Source of the DNA: Candidatus Stackebrandtia excrementipullorum | GTDB taxonomy: Bacteria; Actinomycetota; Actinomycetes; Mycobacteriales; Micromonosporaceae | Assembly (NCBI GenBank): GCA_019113825.1 | Contig: DXGR01000098.1 | Coordinates: 1-40,748, forward strand | Length of the DNA: 40,748 nucleotides | Direction of reading: 5' to 3' | Shown here: one piece after another, positions 25,044-33,026 of the stretch | Numbering within the stretch: position 1 is the stretch's first letter | Layout of the letters: every line of letters starts with the position of its first letter | Program-made: the position numbers and the translations under genes | Notes under the pieces: model-generated | Database searches by the model: none | Told to the model about the DNA's origin: nothing | The model's input: the letters and a program-made list of their open reading frames with translations, nothing else

Positions 25044-25970
25044 GTGAGCGTCGGTTACCGCTGGGTCCCCGAAGACATCCCTCGACAGGACGGCCGTGTC
25101 GCGGTCGTGACCGGCGCCAACTCCGGCATCGGCTACGAGACGGCGGCGACGTTGCTGGAACGGGGCGCCACCGTTGTCCTGGCCTGTCGCGACACGGATC
25201 GGGCCGGGAAGGCGGTCGCCGAACTCGGCAGCCTCGACCGCGCGGAGATCGTCACCTTGGACCTGGCGTCGCTGGAGTCGGTGCGGTCGGCCGCGGCGCG
25301 TTTGGTGGAGCGCTTCGACCGTATCGACCTGCTCGTCAACAACGCGGGCGTCATGTGGACGCCGCACCAGGAGACCGTCGACGGTTTCGAGCTTCAGTTC
25401 GGGACGAACCATCTGGGCCATTTCGCGTTCACCGGTCTGCTGCTGGACCGGATGCTGACCGTCCCGGGGTCGCGCGTGGTGACGGTCGCGAGTCTGGCCC
25501 ACATGGGCGGGCGCATCGACTTCGCCGATCTTCACTCGAAGCGTCGGTACGGTCGTTCGAGGGCCTATGCACAGTCGAAGTTGGCGAACCTGCTGTTCGC
25601 CTATGAGCTGCAGAGGCGTTGTGAGGCGGCCCAGGCCGCTACGGTGTCGGTCGCCGCGCACCCCGGTTTGACGGCCAGCAACCTGGGCCGCAACGTGCCT
25701 CGGCCCGCGCGGCCGATCAACCGGGTTTTCGCCGCCGTGGCCAATCAACCCACGCCGGAAGGCGCCTTGCCTCAGTTGCGGGCCGCCACCGACCCGGACG
25801 TTCGGGGCGGCGAGTACTTCGGTCCGGCGGGTATCGGCCAGATCCGCGGCGGGGCGGTCCGGGTGTCGTCGAGTAAGGCATCGCATGACGCGGAGGCGGC
25901 GAGGCGGCTGTGGGATGTTTCCCGGGAACTTACCGGCGTCGAGTTCAACGGGCTGGGCGCCGACATGTGA
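25044..25970 (+). CDS. Short-chain dehydrogenase, retinol dehydrogenase-like
   Basis: 308 aa from GTG at 25044 behind GAGGAGG. TGANSGIG at residues 23-30 (cofactor), NNAGVM, S in VASLAH and YAQSK (catalytic Tyr and Lys) are intact. Similar to actinobacterial proteins annotated as retinol dehydrogenase/protochlorophyllide reductase-like SDRs with a C-terminal GGEYFGPAG segment. It starts 83 bp after the permease stop on the same strand and may be co-transcribed, but I see no functional link. Confidence 0.93.
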   Translation: MSVGYRWVPEDIPRQDGRVAVVTGANSGIGYETAATLLERGATVVLACRDTDRAGKAVAELGSLDRAEIVTLDLASLESVRSAAARLVERFDRIDLLVNNAGVMWTPHQETVDGFELQFGTNHLGHFAFTGLLLDRMLTVPGSRVVTVASLAHMGGRIDFADLHSKRRYGRSRAYAQSKLANLLFAYELQRRCEAAQAATVSVAAHPGLTASNLGRNVPRPARPINRVFAAVANQPTPEGALPQLRAATDPDVRGGEYFGPAGIGQIRGGAVRVSSSKASHDAEAARRLWDVSRELTGVEFNGLGADM

Positions 25971-26103
25971 GCGAAGGCGCGTAGGCCTCGTCGGGGAAAC
26001 GTGACGGGGCTCCTTCGGGCCTGGTAGCGGGTCCTCGTCATCCGATCCCGAACAAGGCGCTGTGGAACGATTTCGCTGCGCAACCGGCTACGCTCTTGGA
26101 CTT

Positions 26104-26232
26104 GTGAACAGCCCCACGATTTCCGTACCCCGGCGTCGTATCGCCAACCGCAACACGCGGCGCCGACTGCGTACCCAGGATCTCGTCACACCGGTCACCA
26201 TCGCCGGTGTGGCCAACCCCGAGGGAAACTGA
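26104..26232 (+). CDS. Possible leaderless small ORF, 42 aa, basic
   Basis: GTG at 26104 to TGA at 26232. The product begins VNSPTISVPRRRIANRNT and is strongly basic in the middle (RRRL), ending VANPEGN. There is no ribosome site, but TACGCT lies about nine bases upstream of the GTG, at the distance expected for a -10 box of a leaderless mRNA. A 12-bp terminator begins four bases after the stop. The tight fit of promoter, frame and terminator is the only evidence; I recognise no family. Confidence 0.4.
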   Translation: MNSPTISVPRRRIANRNTRRRLRTQDLVTPVTIAGVANPEGN

Positions 26233-26235
26233 AGA

Positions 26236-26262
26236 ACCCGCTCGGCGGTGCGCCGAGCGGGT
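26236..26262. terminator. Perfect 12-bp bidirectional hairpin
   Basis: ACCCGCTCGGCG, loop GTG, CGCCGAGCGGGT. It lies directly downstream of both the small ORF (plus strand) and the peroxiredoxin gene (minus strand, stop at 26270). Confidence 0.85.
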
Positions 26263-26269
26263 GACGACT

Positions 26270-26743
26270 CTACTTGTCCAGCCCCAGATCACGGCGCAGT
26301 TTTGCGACGTGGCCGGTGGCTCGGACGTTGTACTGTGCCAATTCGATCTTGCCGTCTTCGTCGATGACGAAGGTCGAACGGATCACTCCTTGAACGATCC
26401 TGCCGTAGTTCTTCTTCTCCCCGAAGGCGCCGTAGGCGGTCAGTACCGACTTGTCCTCGTCGGACACGAGGGGGAAGGTCAGGGCGTCGCGTTCGACGAA
26501 CGTGGCGAGTTTGGCGGGCTTGTCGGGGGAGATCCCCACGACCTCGTAGCCCGATGCCTGCAGCGACGCGAGGCTGTCGCGGAAGTCGCACGCCTGTTTC
26601 GTGCAGCCGGGGGTCATCGCGGCCGGGTAGGCGTACAGGATCACCTTGCGCCCTTTGAGCCCGCCGAGGGTCAGTCGTCCGCCGTCGGCGGTGGGCAGAT
26701 CGAAGTCGGGGGCCTGGTCGCCCGGTTGCAAACGTGTCGTCAT
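26270..26743 (-). CDS. bcp: Thioredoxin-dependent peroxiredoxin, BCP/PrxQ type
   Basis: 157 aa from ATG at 26743; the longer frame runs into the next terminator. The motif YPAAMTPGCTKQACDFRD carries the peroxidatic C47 and resolving C52 five residues apart, the hallmark of two-Cys PrxQ/BCP enzymes. LQPGDQAPDFDLPTADGG and the end of the fold are typical. It reduces H2O2 and organic peroxides in the cytoplasm using thioredoxin. Single-gene unit bounded by terminators at both sides. Confidence 0.96.
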   Translation of the reverse strand: MTTRLQPGDQAPDFDLPTADGGRLTLGGLKGRKVILYAYPAAMTPGCTKQACDFRDSLASLQASGYEVVGISPDKPAKLATFVERDALTFPLVSDEDKSVLTAYGAFGEKKNYGRIVQGVIRSTFVIDEDGKIELAQYNVRATGHVAKLRRDLGLDK

Positions 26744-26803
26744 GGTGATCAACCCTAACGACCGATGTGGCGGCTGGAGACCGGACGGGATCGAACGCGC
26801 CGA

Positions 26804-26842
26804 AGCCCTGCCCGACACGGATCCGGCGTGTCGGGCAGGGCT
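26804..26842. terminator. Perfect 16-bp hairpin downstream of the S1 protease
   Basis: Arms AGCCCTGCCCGACACG and CGTGTCGGGCAGGGCT, loop GATCCGG. It lies 28 bases past the protease stop (26870) and upstream of the peroxiredoxin start. Confidence 0.85.
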
Positions 26843-26869
26843 GTTGGAAAGGGCGATCCGAGAAGGGTT

Positions 26870-28018
26870 TTAGACCGTGACCAGGGTCAGGTTGTAAGCG
26901 CTCAGCGCGGGCCGCAGGGGCTGGAAGTAGGTCGTGCCACCCCAGGAGCAGTTTCCGCTTCCGCCGCTGGTCATGCCCTGGGCGCTGTTGCCGGAGATGA
27001 AGGAGCCTCCGGAGTCGCCCGGCTCGGCGCAGGCGTTGGTGCGGGTCAGGTTGTAGACGGTGCCCTGCGGGTACGTCACGTTCTGGTTCTTGGCCTGGAC
27101 GGTGCCGCACCTCCATCCGGTGGTGGAACCCGAGCGGCAGATCGAGGCACCCACGGCGGCTTCGTTGCCGTTGGTGACGCTGACGGTGGTGCCGTTGTAG
27201 CGGTTCACGAGGGCGGTGTTCGTCCACGTGGAGGCGGCGTCGACCCAGGCGTAGTCGTTACCGGGGAAGGAGGAACCGCGGAATTGTCCGGTGCCGCCGT
27301 TGCCGCCTTGGACGGAGGAGCCCACGGTGCCGCAGTGGCCTGCTGTCACAAACCCGTTTCCGTAGGTGGGGTGCGTGACGGCGAAGCCGACGGAGCAGCG
27401 CGACGAACCGTTGATGTAGTAGGCGTCACCACCGACGATGCTGGCCATCGGCTGTGGTTCTTCCGTGGTGACGTCGACGCGTACGGCGTCGGCGGGTATG
27501 CCGGCGTCGACGGCGAGTTTGCCGGCGTCGGCGGCGGCTTCGGGCAGCGCCTCGATGACGACCTTGTTGGTGGTCACGTCGACGTAGGTCGAGGTGATGC
27601 CGTCGGCTTCGATACCGGCCTGCCATGTGGTGAGGTCGGCTTCGCTGTACTTGACGACGGTTGTGCTGTAGCCGGTCTGAGTGATCGCGGCGGACGCGTC
27701 GGTGACGGCGACCTGGACGATGTTGGTGTCGGGCTCCAACCACAGGCCGGCGAACCGGTCACCCAGTTGGGCGCGCAGTTCGGGCTCGGCGAGGGAGGCG
27801 AGGCTTTCCACGGCGAGCCGGTCAAGTGCTTCGGCCGTGGTGTAACCGAAGGTGTCGGACATGGCCTCGAGCATTTCGGCGTCGACGGTGCCGGCGATGT
27901 CCTGTCGCTCCTCGTCGAATCCGGCGGGCTGTGCCGAAGCGGTGGAGCCTGCGAGGGCGAAGGTGGTGGTGGCGACTGTCGCGGCTGCAAACACAGCGGC
28001 GATTCTTCGAATCTTCAC
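26870..28018 (-). CDS. Secreted chymotrypsin-like S1 protease with alpha-lytic-type pro-region
   Basis: 382 aa from GTG at 28018, with GAAAGG eight bases upstream; an ATG at 28036 lacks a ribosome site. Signal peptide to about residue 30, then a pro-region of about 155 residues (YTTAEALDRLAVESLASL, RFAGLWLEPD, ALPEAAADAG) that in this family acts as a folding chaperone and is cut off. The mature protease begins near ASIVGGDAYYIN, with the triad His in TAGHCG, Asp in GNDYAWVD and Ser in GDSGGSF, and three Cys pairs. It resembles streptogrisins and alpha-lytic protease. It faces the SARP regulator gene across a 430-bp region. Confidence 0.96.
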   Translation of the reverse strand: MKIRRIAAVFAAATVATTTFALAGSTASAQPAGFDEERQDIAGTVDAEMLEAMSDTFGYTTAEALDRLAVESLASLAEPELRAQLGDRFAGLWLEPDTNIVQVAVTDASAAITQTGYSTTVVKYSEADLTTWQAGIEADGITSTYVDVTTNKVVIEALPEAAADAGKLAVDAGIPADAVRVDVTTEEPQPMASIVGGDAYYINGSSRCSVGFAVTHPTYGNGFVTAGHCGTVGSSVQGGNGGTGQFRGSSFPGNDYAWVDAASTWTNTALVNRYNGTTVSVTNGNEAAVGASICRSGSTTGWRCGTVQAKNQNVTYPQGTVYNLTRTNACAEPGDSGGSFISGNSAQGMTSGGSGNCSWGGTTYFQPLRPALSAYNLTLVTV

Positions 28019-28446
28019 GAAATTGGCCTTTCGCATACGTGCCGGGGGTATAGAGGCCGGATCGCCGCAGCGCAGGGTCACAAAGGGGCATTGACCGGGC
28101 TGGGCGGACCTGGCCTGTGGGCTTGGTTCACCGGGATGAACCACCTACAGTATTCATAGATGTATATCGATGCGCAATGCTTCCGCGGTCGATTTAGGCT
28201 CCCGTTAAGGAAATATCGTCCGATGGATCTTTAATCCGGCATGTCCATGATGATCGTTGTATGGGGCGAATCGTCTGGTTGGCGAGGCCGACCGGCACCT
28301 GGCGGTGTCACCCCATGGGAGAATTGCACTCAAACCGGTAAATGCGCCTATGATGCTGCCAGGCCCCGCAACTACCCGTGACCACAACGAGTTCGACCGA
28401 CCGTCGTCGGTGGAGCTCGATACCGGCTTTGATCGCGAGGATGAAG
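28019..28446. other. Divergent intergenic region between protease and SARP genes
   Basis: About 430 bp with no supported gene. Bases 28140-28260 are AT-richer than their surroundings and probably hold promoters in both directions; the palindrome at 28155-28172 sits in this patch. Confidence 0.5.
28155..28172. promoter_or_regulatory. Imperfect 18-bp palindrome, candidate operator
   Basis: CATAGATGT-ATATCGATG: arms agree at 7 of 9 positions. It lies 137 bp upstream of the protease start in the AT-rich patch of the divergent region. Confidence 0.35.
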
Positions 28447-31400
28447 GTGCCACAACAACCCATACGCGCGTTCGGGCCACTTCTGCGTCACCACCGCCTC
28501 CGCCGCGGCATGACGCAGGGCGAGCTCGCCTCCTCCTGCGGCTTGAGCGTGGCCGCGATTCGCGACCTCGAGCAGCAACGTACCCGGCTGCCGAGGCAAC
28601 GCTCGGTGCGTGCACTGGCCGACGCGTTGAAGCTGGAGACCGAGAAACGCGACGAATTCGAGAAGGCCACGCGCCTGCATCCGCGGCCGTCGCCCGACGG
28701 TGACGGCGACCAACCGGTGACCGTGGGGATTCTCGGCCCGCTGCTGGTCCGTCGCGGATGCCGTGAGTCCGAGGTGGCGTCGGCGAGGCAGCGGCAGCTG
28801 CTGGCCCGCCTCGCCTTGAGCCCCAACGTGACCGTGGGCCGCGACGAACTGATCGACCTGCTCTGGGAGGGGGACGTACCGGCTTCGGTGTTCAACGTGC
28901 TTCAAACCCACGTGGCCAGGCTGCGTCGGGTCCTTCGCGTGAACCCCGTCGTCGACGAGTGCCTGACACTGTCGGCTTCCCCGGGCGGCTATCGGCTCGG
29001 AGCGTCGGCCGCGACACTGGATACCCTGCAGTTCACCGAGCTGGTCTCTCGGGCACGCGAGACCGATCCCGAGAGCGCCGCCGACCTGCTGAAGCAGGCG
29101 TTCGCACTGTGGCGTGGCGACGCGCTGGCCGACGTCGCCGGGTTTCGGACGCACCCGCTCATCACCGGACTCCAGGAACAACGGATCGCCGCGGCTCTCG
29201 CCTTGGCCGACGTCGTCGGGACCGTCCCCGACGACGACCTGGTGGCCGTGCTGCGTCTCCAAGCGGCTCACCATCCTCTGCACGAACCGTTGCAGGCGCG
29301 TTTCATGCTCGCGTTGGCGGCGGCGGGACGACGCGGAGAGGCTCTTCACCACTATCAGGATCTGCGTCGCCGTCTCGCGGAGACCCTCGGCATCGACCCG
29401 GGTGACGAACTGGTCGCCGCCCACGTCGCGATCCTCCGGCGCCTCCCCTCGCCGGCCGCCGCCGTCGCAGCGCCCGAACCGGATCGCCCCGCCCAGTTGC
29501 CGCTCCCCATGGGGCACCTCGTCGGTAGACAACGACACGTCGACGAACTCGACGACCTGCTCACGACCACGGCCTCGGCGACGCCCGTTGTCATCCTCGA
29601 AGGTGGCGCCGGTGTGGGAAAGACGTCTTTGGCGGTGCACTGGGCCCATCGTGTCGCCGAACGGTTCTCCGACGGCCAGGTGTACATCGACTTCAAGTCC
29701 GGAGGGGAGCCGCTCTCGGCCATCGCCGCGCTGCGGGGTCTTCTGCCGAGCTTCGGTGTGCCGTCTCGGCGTATTCCCACCGACGACGATGCCCTGGTCG
29801 GCCTGTACCGCACGCTCGTCCACGGTCGACGGCTGCTGATCGTGTTGGACAACGTCCGAGACGCCGACCAGGTTCGTCCATTGGTGCCCGGGACGGGCGG
29901 GTGCATGGTGTTGGTGACCAGCCGCGCGCGGTTGACGGGCCTGGTCACCACTCACGCCGCCGTGCCCATGCCCGTGAACCTGTTGACCACCGAGGACTCG
30001 ACACGTCTGTTGGAACATCGCCTGGGAACCACACGGACGCAACGGGAACCGGCGGCTGTGGCGCGGCTGGTGAAGCTGTGCGACGGGCTTCCGCTGGCGT
30101 TGGCCATCGTGTCGGCCAGGGCCGCGGCCGAATCCGACATGTCTTTGGAGTGGCTGGCCGAGCGCCTGGGCGCGGGACGGGGTGACCTGTCTGCATTCAG
30201 CATCGCCGACGCGGCCACCGACATACGAGCCGTCTTCTCGTGGTCGTACGAGCAGTTGAGCGCACCGGCCGCGCGGATGTTCAGGCATCTCTCCCTGCAT
30301 CCGCCGGTCGACCTGTCCGTCGAGGCCGCCGCGTCCATCGCGGGAATCTCACCGGGGCAGGCACTGTCACTGTTGACGGAACTGTCCGGCACGCACCTGG
30401 TGAACCTACACACCGGCGGCCGATGCGGGCTCCAAGACCTGTTGCGCTCCTACGCGAACGAACGCTGTTCGGCGACCGACTGGCGCTCCCGGCGCCGCGA
30501 AGCGTTGAAGCGCATGCTCGACCACTACCTGCACACCGCGCATCCGGCGGCGCGACTGCTCGACCCGAACCGGACCGCGATCAGCCTGCCCGAACGGGCG
30601 CCCCACGTCCATCCGGTGGAGTTGCGGGACGCCGGGCAGGCCCGTGCCTGGTTCACCGCCGAGCACCCGGCGTTGATGAGCGTCATCGACCACGCGGCGA
30701 CGCACGACTTCGACGACCACGCGTGGCGTCTGGCGTGGGCGTTGACGGACTTCCTTCAGAGGCAGGGCTTCTGGCACGACTGGGTGCGCGCTCAGGAGCT
30801 GGCCCTCGGCGCGGTCGAACGCGTGGGCGACCGGCTGGACATCGCGCACACCACCCGCGGTTTGGGACGTGCGTACGCTCAACTGGGCGATGTCGAGGCC
30901 GCGCGTCGGTACCTCACAGAGGCCTTCGAGCAGTACGCCCACCTGGGGGAACGGCTGAGCCAGGCCCGTACCCTGCGCAACCTCGCCTACGTCCTGGGGC
31001 GGCACGGCCGGTGCGAGGAGGCACTGACACACGCCGAGAAGGCCCTGACCCTGTATCGGGCCGATGACGATCAGGCCGAGTACGCCAACACGCTCAACGT
31101 GATCGGTTGGCACCTCGCATTGAAAGGCGATCACACCGGGGCGTTGCCGCTGTGCGAACGAGCGCTGTCTTTGTTGCAGGACACCGAGGACCGACGCGGT
31201 ATGGGCGTCACCTGGGACAGTCTCGGGTACATCGGACGTGGTCAGTCCGACCTGAACCGGTCCTATGAGTGTTACCAGGCGGCCGTGGCGATTTTCGTCG
31301 ACATAGGCGACCGCCATAACGAGGCCGAGTCGCGCATGGGGCTCGCCCACACGTGTCGTGCTCTGGGACGCGACGACGAGGCCGACACCGCGGAGCGCGT

Positions 31401-31470
31401 CGCCGACCGGATCCTTCGAGAGCTGGGGGACGGGTCGGTTCCGCCCTACCGCGAGCCGGCGGTGCTTTAA
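28447..31470 (+). CDS. AfsR/SARP-like regulator: XRE-HTH, BTAD, NB-ARC and TPR
   Basis: About 1007 aa. The start is uncertain: GTG at 28447 has GAGG six bases upstream, while ATG at 28441 abuts it and the frame is open to GTG 28378. Order: an XRE-type helix-turn-helix (LLRHHRLRRGMTQGELASSCGLSVAAIRDLEQQRTRL), an OmpR-like winged helix (VTVGILGPLLV...RQRQLLARLALSPNVTVGRDELIDLLW), a BTAD helical domain (about 130-330), an NB-ARC ATPase with Walker A GGAGVGKTS and Walker B RLLIVLDNV, and C-terminal TPR repeats (ARRYLTEAFEQYAHLGE, YANTLNVIGWHLALKGDHTGALPLCERAL). Such STAND-type activators switch on secondary metabolism or secreted enzymes. No biosynthetic cluster is in the window; the flanking secreted protease and peptidoglycan hydrolase are candidate targets. 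Confidence 0.93.
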   Translation: MPQQPIRAFGPLLRHHRLRRGMTQGELASSCGLSVAAIRDLEQQRTRLPRQRSVRALADALKLETEKRDEFEKATRLHPRPSPDGDGDQPVTVGILGPLLVRRGCRESEVASARQRQLLARLALSPNVTVGRDELIDLLWEGDVPASVFNVLQTHVARLRRVLRVNPVVDECLTLSASPGGYRLGASAATLDTLQFTELVSRARETDPESAADLLKQAFALWRGDALADVAGFRTHPLITGLQEQRIAAALALADVVGTVPDDDLVAVLRLQAAHHPLHEPLQARFMLALAAAGRRGEALHHYQDLRRRLAETLGIDPGDELVAAHVAILRRLPSPAAAVAAPEPDRPAQLPLPMGHLVGRQRHVDELDDLLTTTASATPVVILEGGAGVGKTSLAVHWAHRVAERFSDGQVYIDFKSGGEPLSAIAALRGLLPSFGVPSRRIPTDDDALVGLYRTLVHGRRLLIVLDNVRDADQVRPLVPGTGGCMVLVTSRARLTGLVTTHAAVPMPVNLLTTEDSTRLLEHRLGTTRTQREPAAVARLVKLCDGLPLALAIVSARAAAESDMSLEWLAERLGAGRGDLSAFSIADAATDIRAVFSWSYEQLSAPAARMFRHLSLHPPVDLSVEAAASIAGISPGQALSLLTELSGTHLVNLHTGGRCGLQDLLRSYANERCSATDWRSRRREALKRMLDHYLHTAHPAARLLDPNRTAISLPERAPHVHPVELRDAGQARAWFTAEHPALMSVIDHAATHDFDDHAWRLAWALTDFLQRQGFWHDWVRAQELALGAVERVGDRLDIAHTTRGLGRAYAQLGDVEAARRYLTEAFEQYAHLGERLSQARTLRNLAYVLGRHGRCEEALTHAEKALTLYRADDDQAEYANTLNVIGWHLALKGDHTGALPLCERALSLLQDTEDRRGMGVTWDSLGYIGRGQSDLNRSYECYQAAVAIFVDIGDRHNEAESRMGLAHTCRALGRDDEADTAERVADRILRELGDGSVPPYREPAVL

Positions 31471-31563
31471 GAGGTTGTCGTTACGCCTGTCTTTCGGTGT
31501 TCTCAACGGACCCGCTCATACGACACGCTGCGCTCGTTCCGCCCGTCCGAACGGCCGCACACG

Positions 31564-31593
31564 ACGAACGGAGCCCACCGTCGGCTCCTTCGT
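31564..31593 (+). terminator. Hairpin downstream of the SARP gene
   Basis: ACGAA(C)GGAGCC pairs with GGCTCCTTCGT with one bulged base; 94 bases after the SARP stop. No clear U-tract. Confidence 0.5.
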
Positions 31594-31643
31594 CGGCGAC
31601 CGGCGACCTTGGTGTGGTCTACTCCCTGCGTACCACGTGTGGT

Positions 31644-31689
31644 CTTTCATGATCTCTTGCGACACAACGGTTCGAACCGCTGATGAAAG
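31644..31689. promoter_or_regulatory. Nested inverted repeats with CGGTTCGAACCG core
   Basis: Outer arms CTTTCAT (31644-31650) and ATGAAAG (31683-31689) enclose the perfect 12-bp palindrome CGGTTCGAACCG (31668-31679). It is too far from the M23 start for a translational switch; an operator is the simplest reading. It is not a tRNA: no acceptor stem or anticodon arm can be built. Confidence 0.4.
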
Positions 31690-31831
31690 TGGAACGTGAC
31701 GACGTGTCAGGCTAATGTGACAAACACGGTGTCCGAGCGCCGACTACGGGATCGATGCGGGTTGTATGTGTCAAGGCTGGTGCATGGGGTGCCCGGCATC
31801 CTGGGTGTCCGCCACCGCAACCGTGGTGGAT

Positions 31832-31855
31832 CAGCGACGGGGACCTTCGTCGCTG
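31832..31855 (+). promoter_or_regulatory. Leader hairpin just upstream of the M23 gene
   Basis: CAGCGACG, loop GGGACCTT, CGTCGCTG: perfect 8-bp stem, preceded by a weaker CCACC/GGTGG stem at 31812-31829. It ends 28 bases before the ATG, next to the GGAAAG ribosome site, so a structured 5' leader is possible. Confidence 0.4.
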
Positions 31856-31883
31856 TGTGTACATCGGACGGAAAGTTCACGTT

Positions 31884-32885
31884 ATGAACGATTCGACAGT
31901 GAGTGCCCCCAGAGCGGCGTTTGCACGCAGACGTCGTGGCATTCGGATTTTCTTGGGTGCCGCCTCGGCGGTAGCCGTCGCGGCCGGTGTCCTTATGGGA
32001 ACCGGATTCGCCCAGGCCGACGAGGCCACCGCGGCCGCCCCGAACTGGCCACTGGTTCAGAACGGCCACGTCGGCGACCGAGTGGCGACGGTGCAGTACC
32101 TGCTGCGTCACGACGGCGCCAACATCGAGGCCGACGGACAATTCGGACCTCTGACCAAGAGCGCCGTGGAAAGCTTCCAGTCGGACAACGGACTGGGTGT
32201 CGACGGCATCGTCGGTTCCGAGAGCTGGCCCGAACTCGCCGTCGACGTCGACGAAGGCGACGAGAACGAGGCGGTCAAGGCGCTGCAGGTCCTGCTCAAC
32301 CGTCATGGTGGGGAGGTCTCGGTATCGGGTGCCTACGATGCGGCAACCGGCGAAGCCGTGGAGGCGTTCAAGGCCGAGCACGAGGCCGGAACGGGCACGC
32401 TCGTCAACGACGAAACCTGGCAGTTCCTGGTCGGGACGTCACCGCACGTGGGTGACCACAGCCTCCCGATCGACCGGGATGTGTTGCCGCGCAGCGAGTA
32501 CGACGACCCGCACCATGACTACCCAGCGATCGACCTGCCGACACAGACCGGCACGCCCGCCCTCGCGGTCGTCGCCGGAACCGTGACGATTATCAACGAC
32601 GGAAGCTGTGGCCTGGGCATCAACCTGGTTGACGCCGCCGGCAACCGTTACACCTACTGCCACTTCTCGGCTCACAGCGTCTCCAACGGCGCCGAGGTGG
32701 CCGCCGGTGAACAGGTCGGCTTGACCGGCAGCACCGGTCACTCGTCCGGACCGCACCTGCACTTCGCGATCCGCGTTCCTCCCTCGAGCACGAGCGTCTG
32801 CCCGCAGAACTGGCTCCTGGCCATCTACGACGGCAACGACGTGCCCGACCCGACCACGCTGCCGACCTCCGGCTGCACCTACTAA
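31884..32885 (+). CDS. Secreted M23 endopeptidase with two peptidoglycan-binding domains
   Basis: 333 aa, ATG at 31884 with GGAAAG upstream. Signal peptide to about residue 48 (RRRRGIRIFLGAASAVAVAAGVLMGTGFAQA). Two PG_binding_1 repeats follow: GDRVATVQYLLRHDGANIEADGQFGPLTKSAVESFQSDNGLGVDGIVG and GDENEAVKALQVLLNRHGGEVSVSGAYDAATGEAVEAFKAEHEAG. The M23 domain has HHDYPAIDLP (His and Asp ligands), YCHFS at the catalytic-His position and SSGPHLHFAI. It should bind the wall and cut stem-peptide cross-links. It follows the SARP gene on the same strand but has its own long leader; a large terminator follows. Confidence 0.93.
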   Translation: MNDSTVSAPRAAFARRRRGIRIFLGAASAVAVAAGVLMGTGFAQADEATAAAPNWPLVQNGHVGDRVATVQYLLRHDGANIEADGQFGPLTKSAVESFQSDNGLGVDGIVGSESWPELAVDVDEGDENEAVKALQVLLNRHGGEVSVSGAYDAATGEAVEAFKAEHEAGTGTLVNDETWQFLVGTSPHVGDHSLPIDRDVLPRSEYDDPHHDYPAIDLPTQTGTPALAVVAGTVTIINDGSCGLGINLVDAAGNRYTYCHFSAHSVSNGAEVAAGEQVGLTGSTGHSSGPHLHFAIRVPPSSTSVCPQNWLLAIYDGNDVPDPTTLPTSGCTY

Positions 32886-32980
32886 AAGGGGCGTGAGGTC
32901 GCAGTCTGGAACCCGGCGCCTGCGACCCCTCCCATGATCGGGGTGTCGTCCTCCGTGGTTCGGGGCGGCACCCAACACCA

Positions 32981-33019
32981 CCGCCGACGCGGTGCCCACA
33001 CCAGGCACCGCGTCGGCGG
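32981..33019. terminator. Perfect 16-bp bidirectional hairpin
   Basis: Arms CCGCCGACGCGGTGCC and GGCACCGCGTCGGCGG, loop CACACCA, between the convergent M23 gene and giant membrane protein gene (stop at 33027). Confidence 0.88.
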
Positions 33020-33026
33020 CGCGCTG

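Larger units (their letters stand above)
31471..31883. other. 413-bp region upstream of the M23 gene with several inverted repeats
   Basis: No credible gene. It contains a hairpin at 31564-31593, a nested inverted repeat at 31644-31689, TGTGACAA at 31716 and a leader hairpin at 31832-31855. Confidence 0.5.

Noticed and set aside
26289-27227. 312-codon reverse frame bridging peroxiredoxin and protease
   Set aside because: It crosses the 16-bp terminator and reads both real genes out of frame.
28372-30300. 642-codon reverse frame inside the SARP gene
   Set aside because: Shadow of a clearly identified gene on the plus strand.
31640-31690. Possible tRNA because of GGTTCGAACC
   Set aside because: The TTCGAA lies in its own palindrome; no 7-bp acceptor stem, D-arm or anticodon arm can be placed around it and there is no CCA end.
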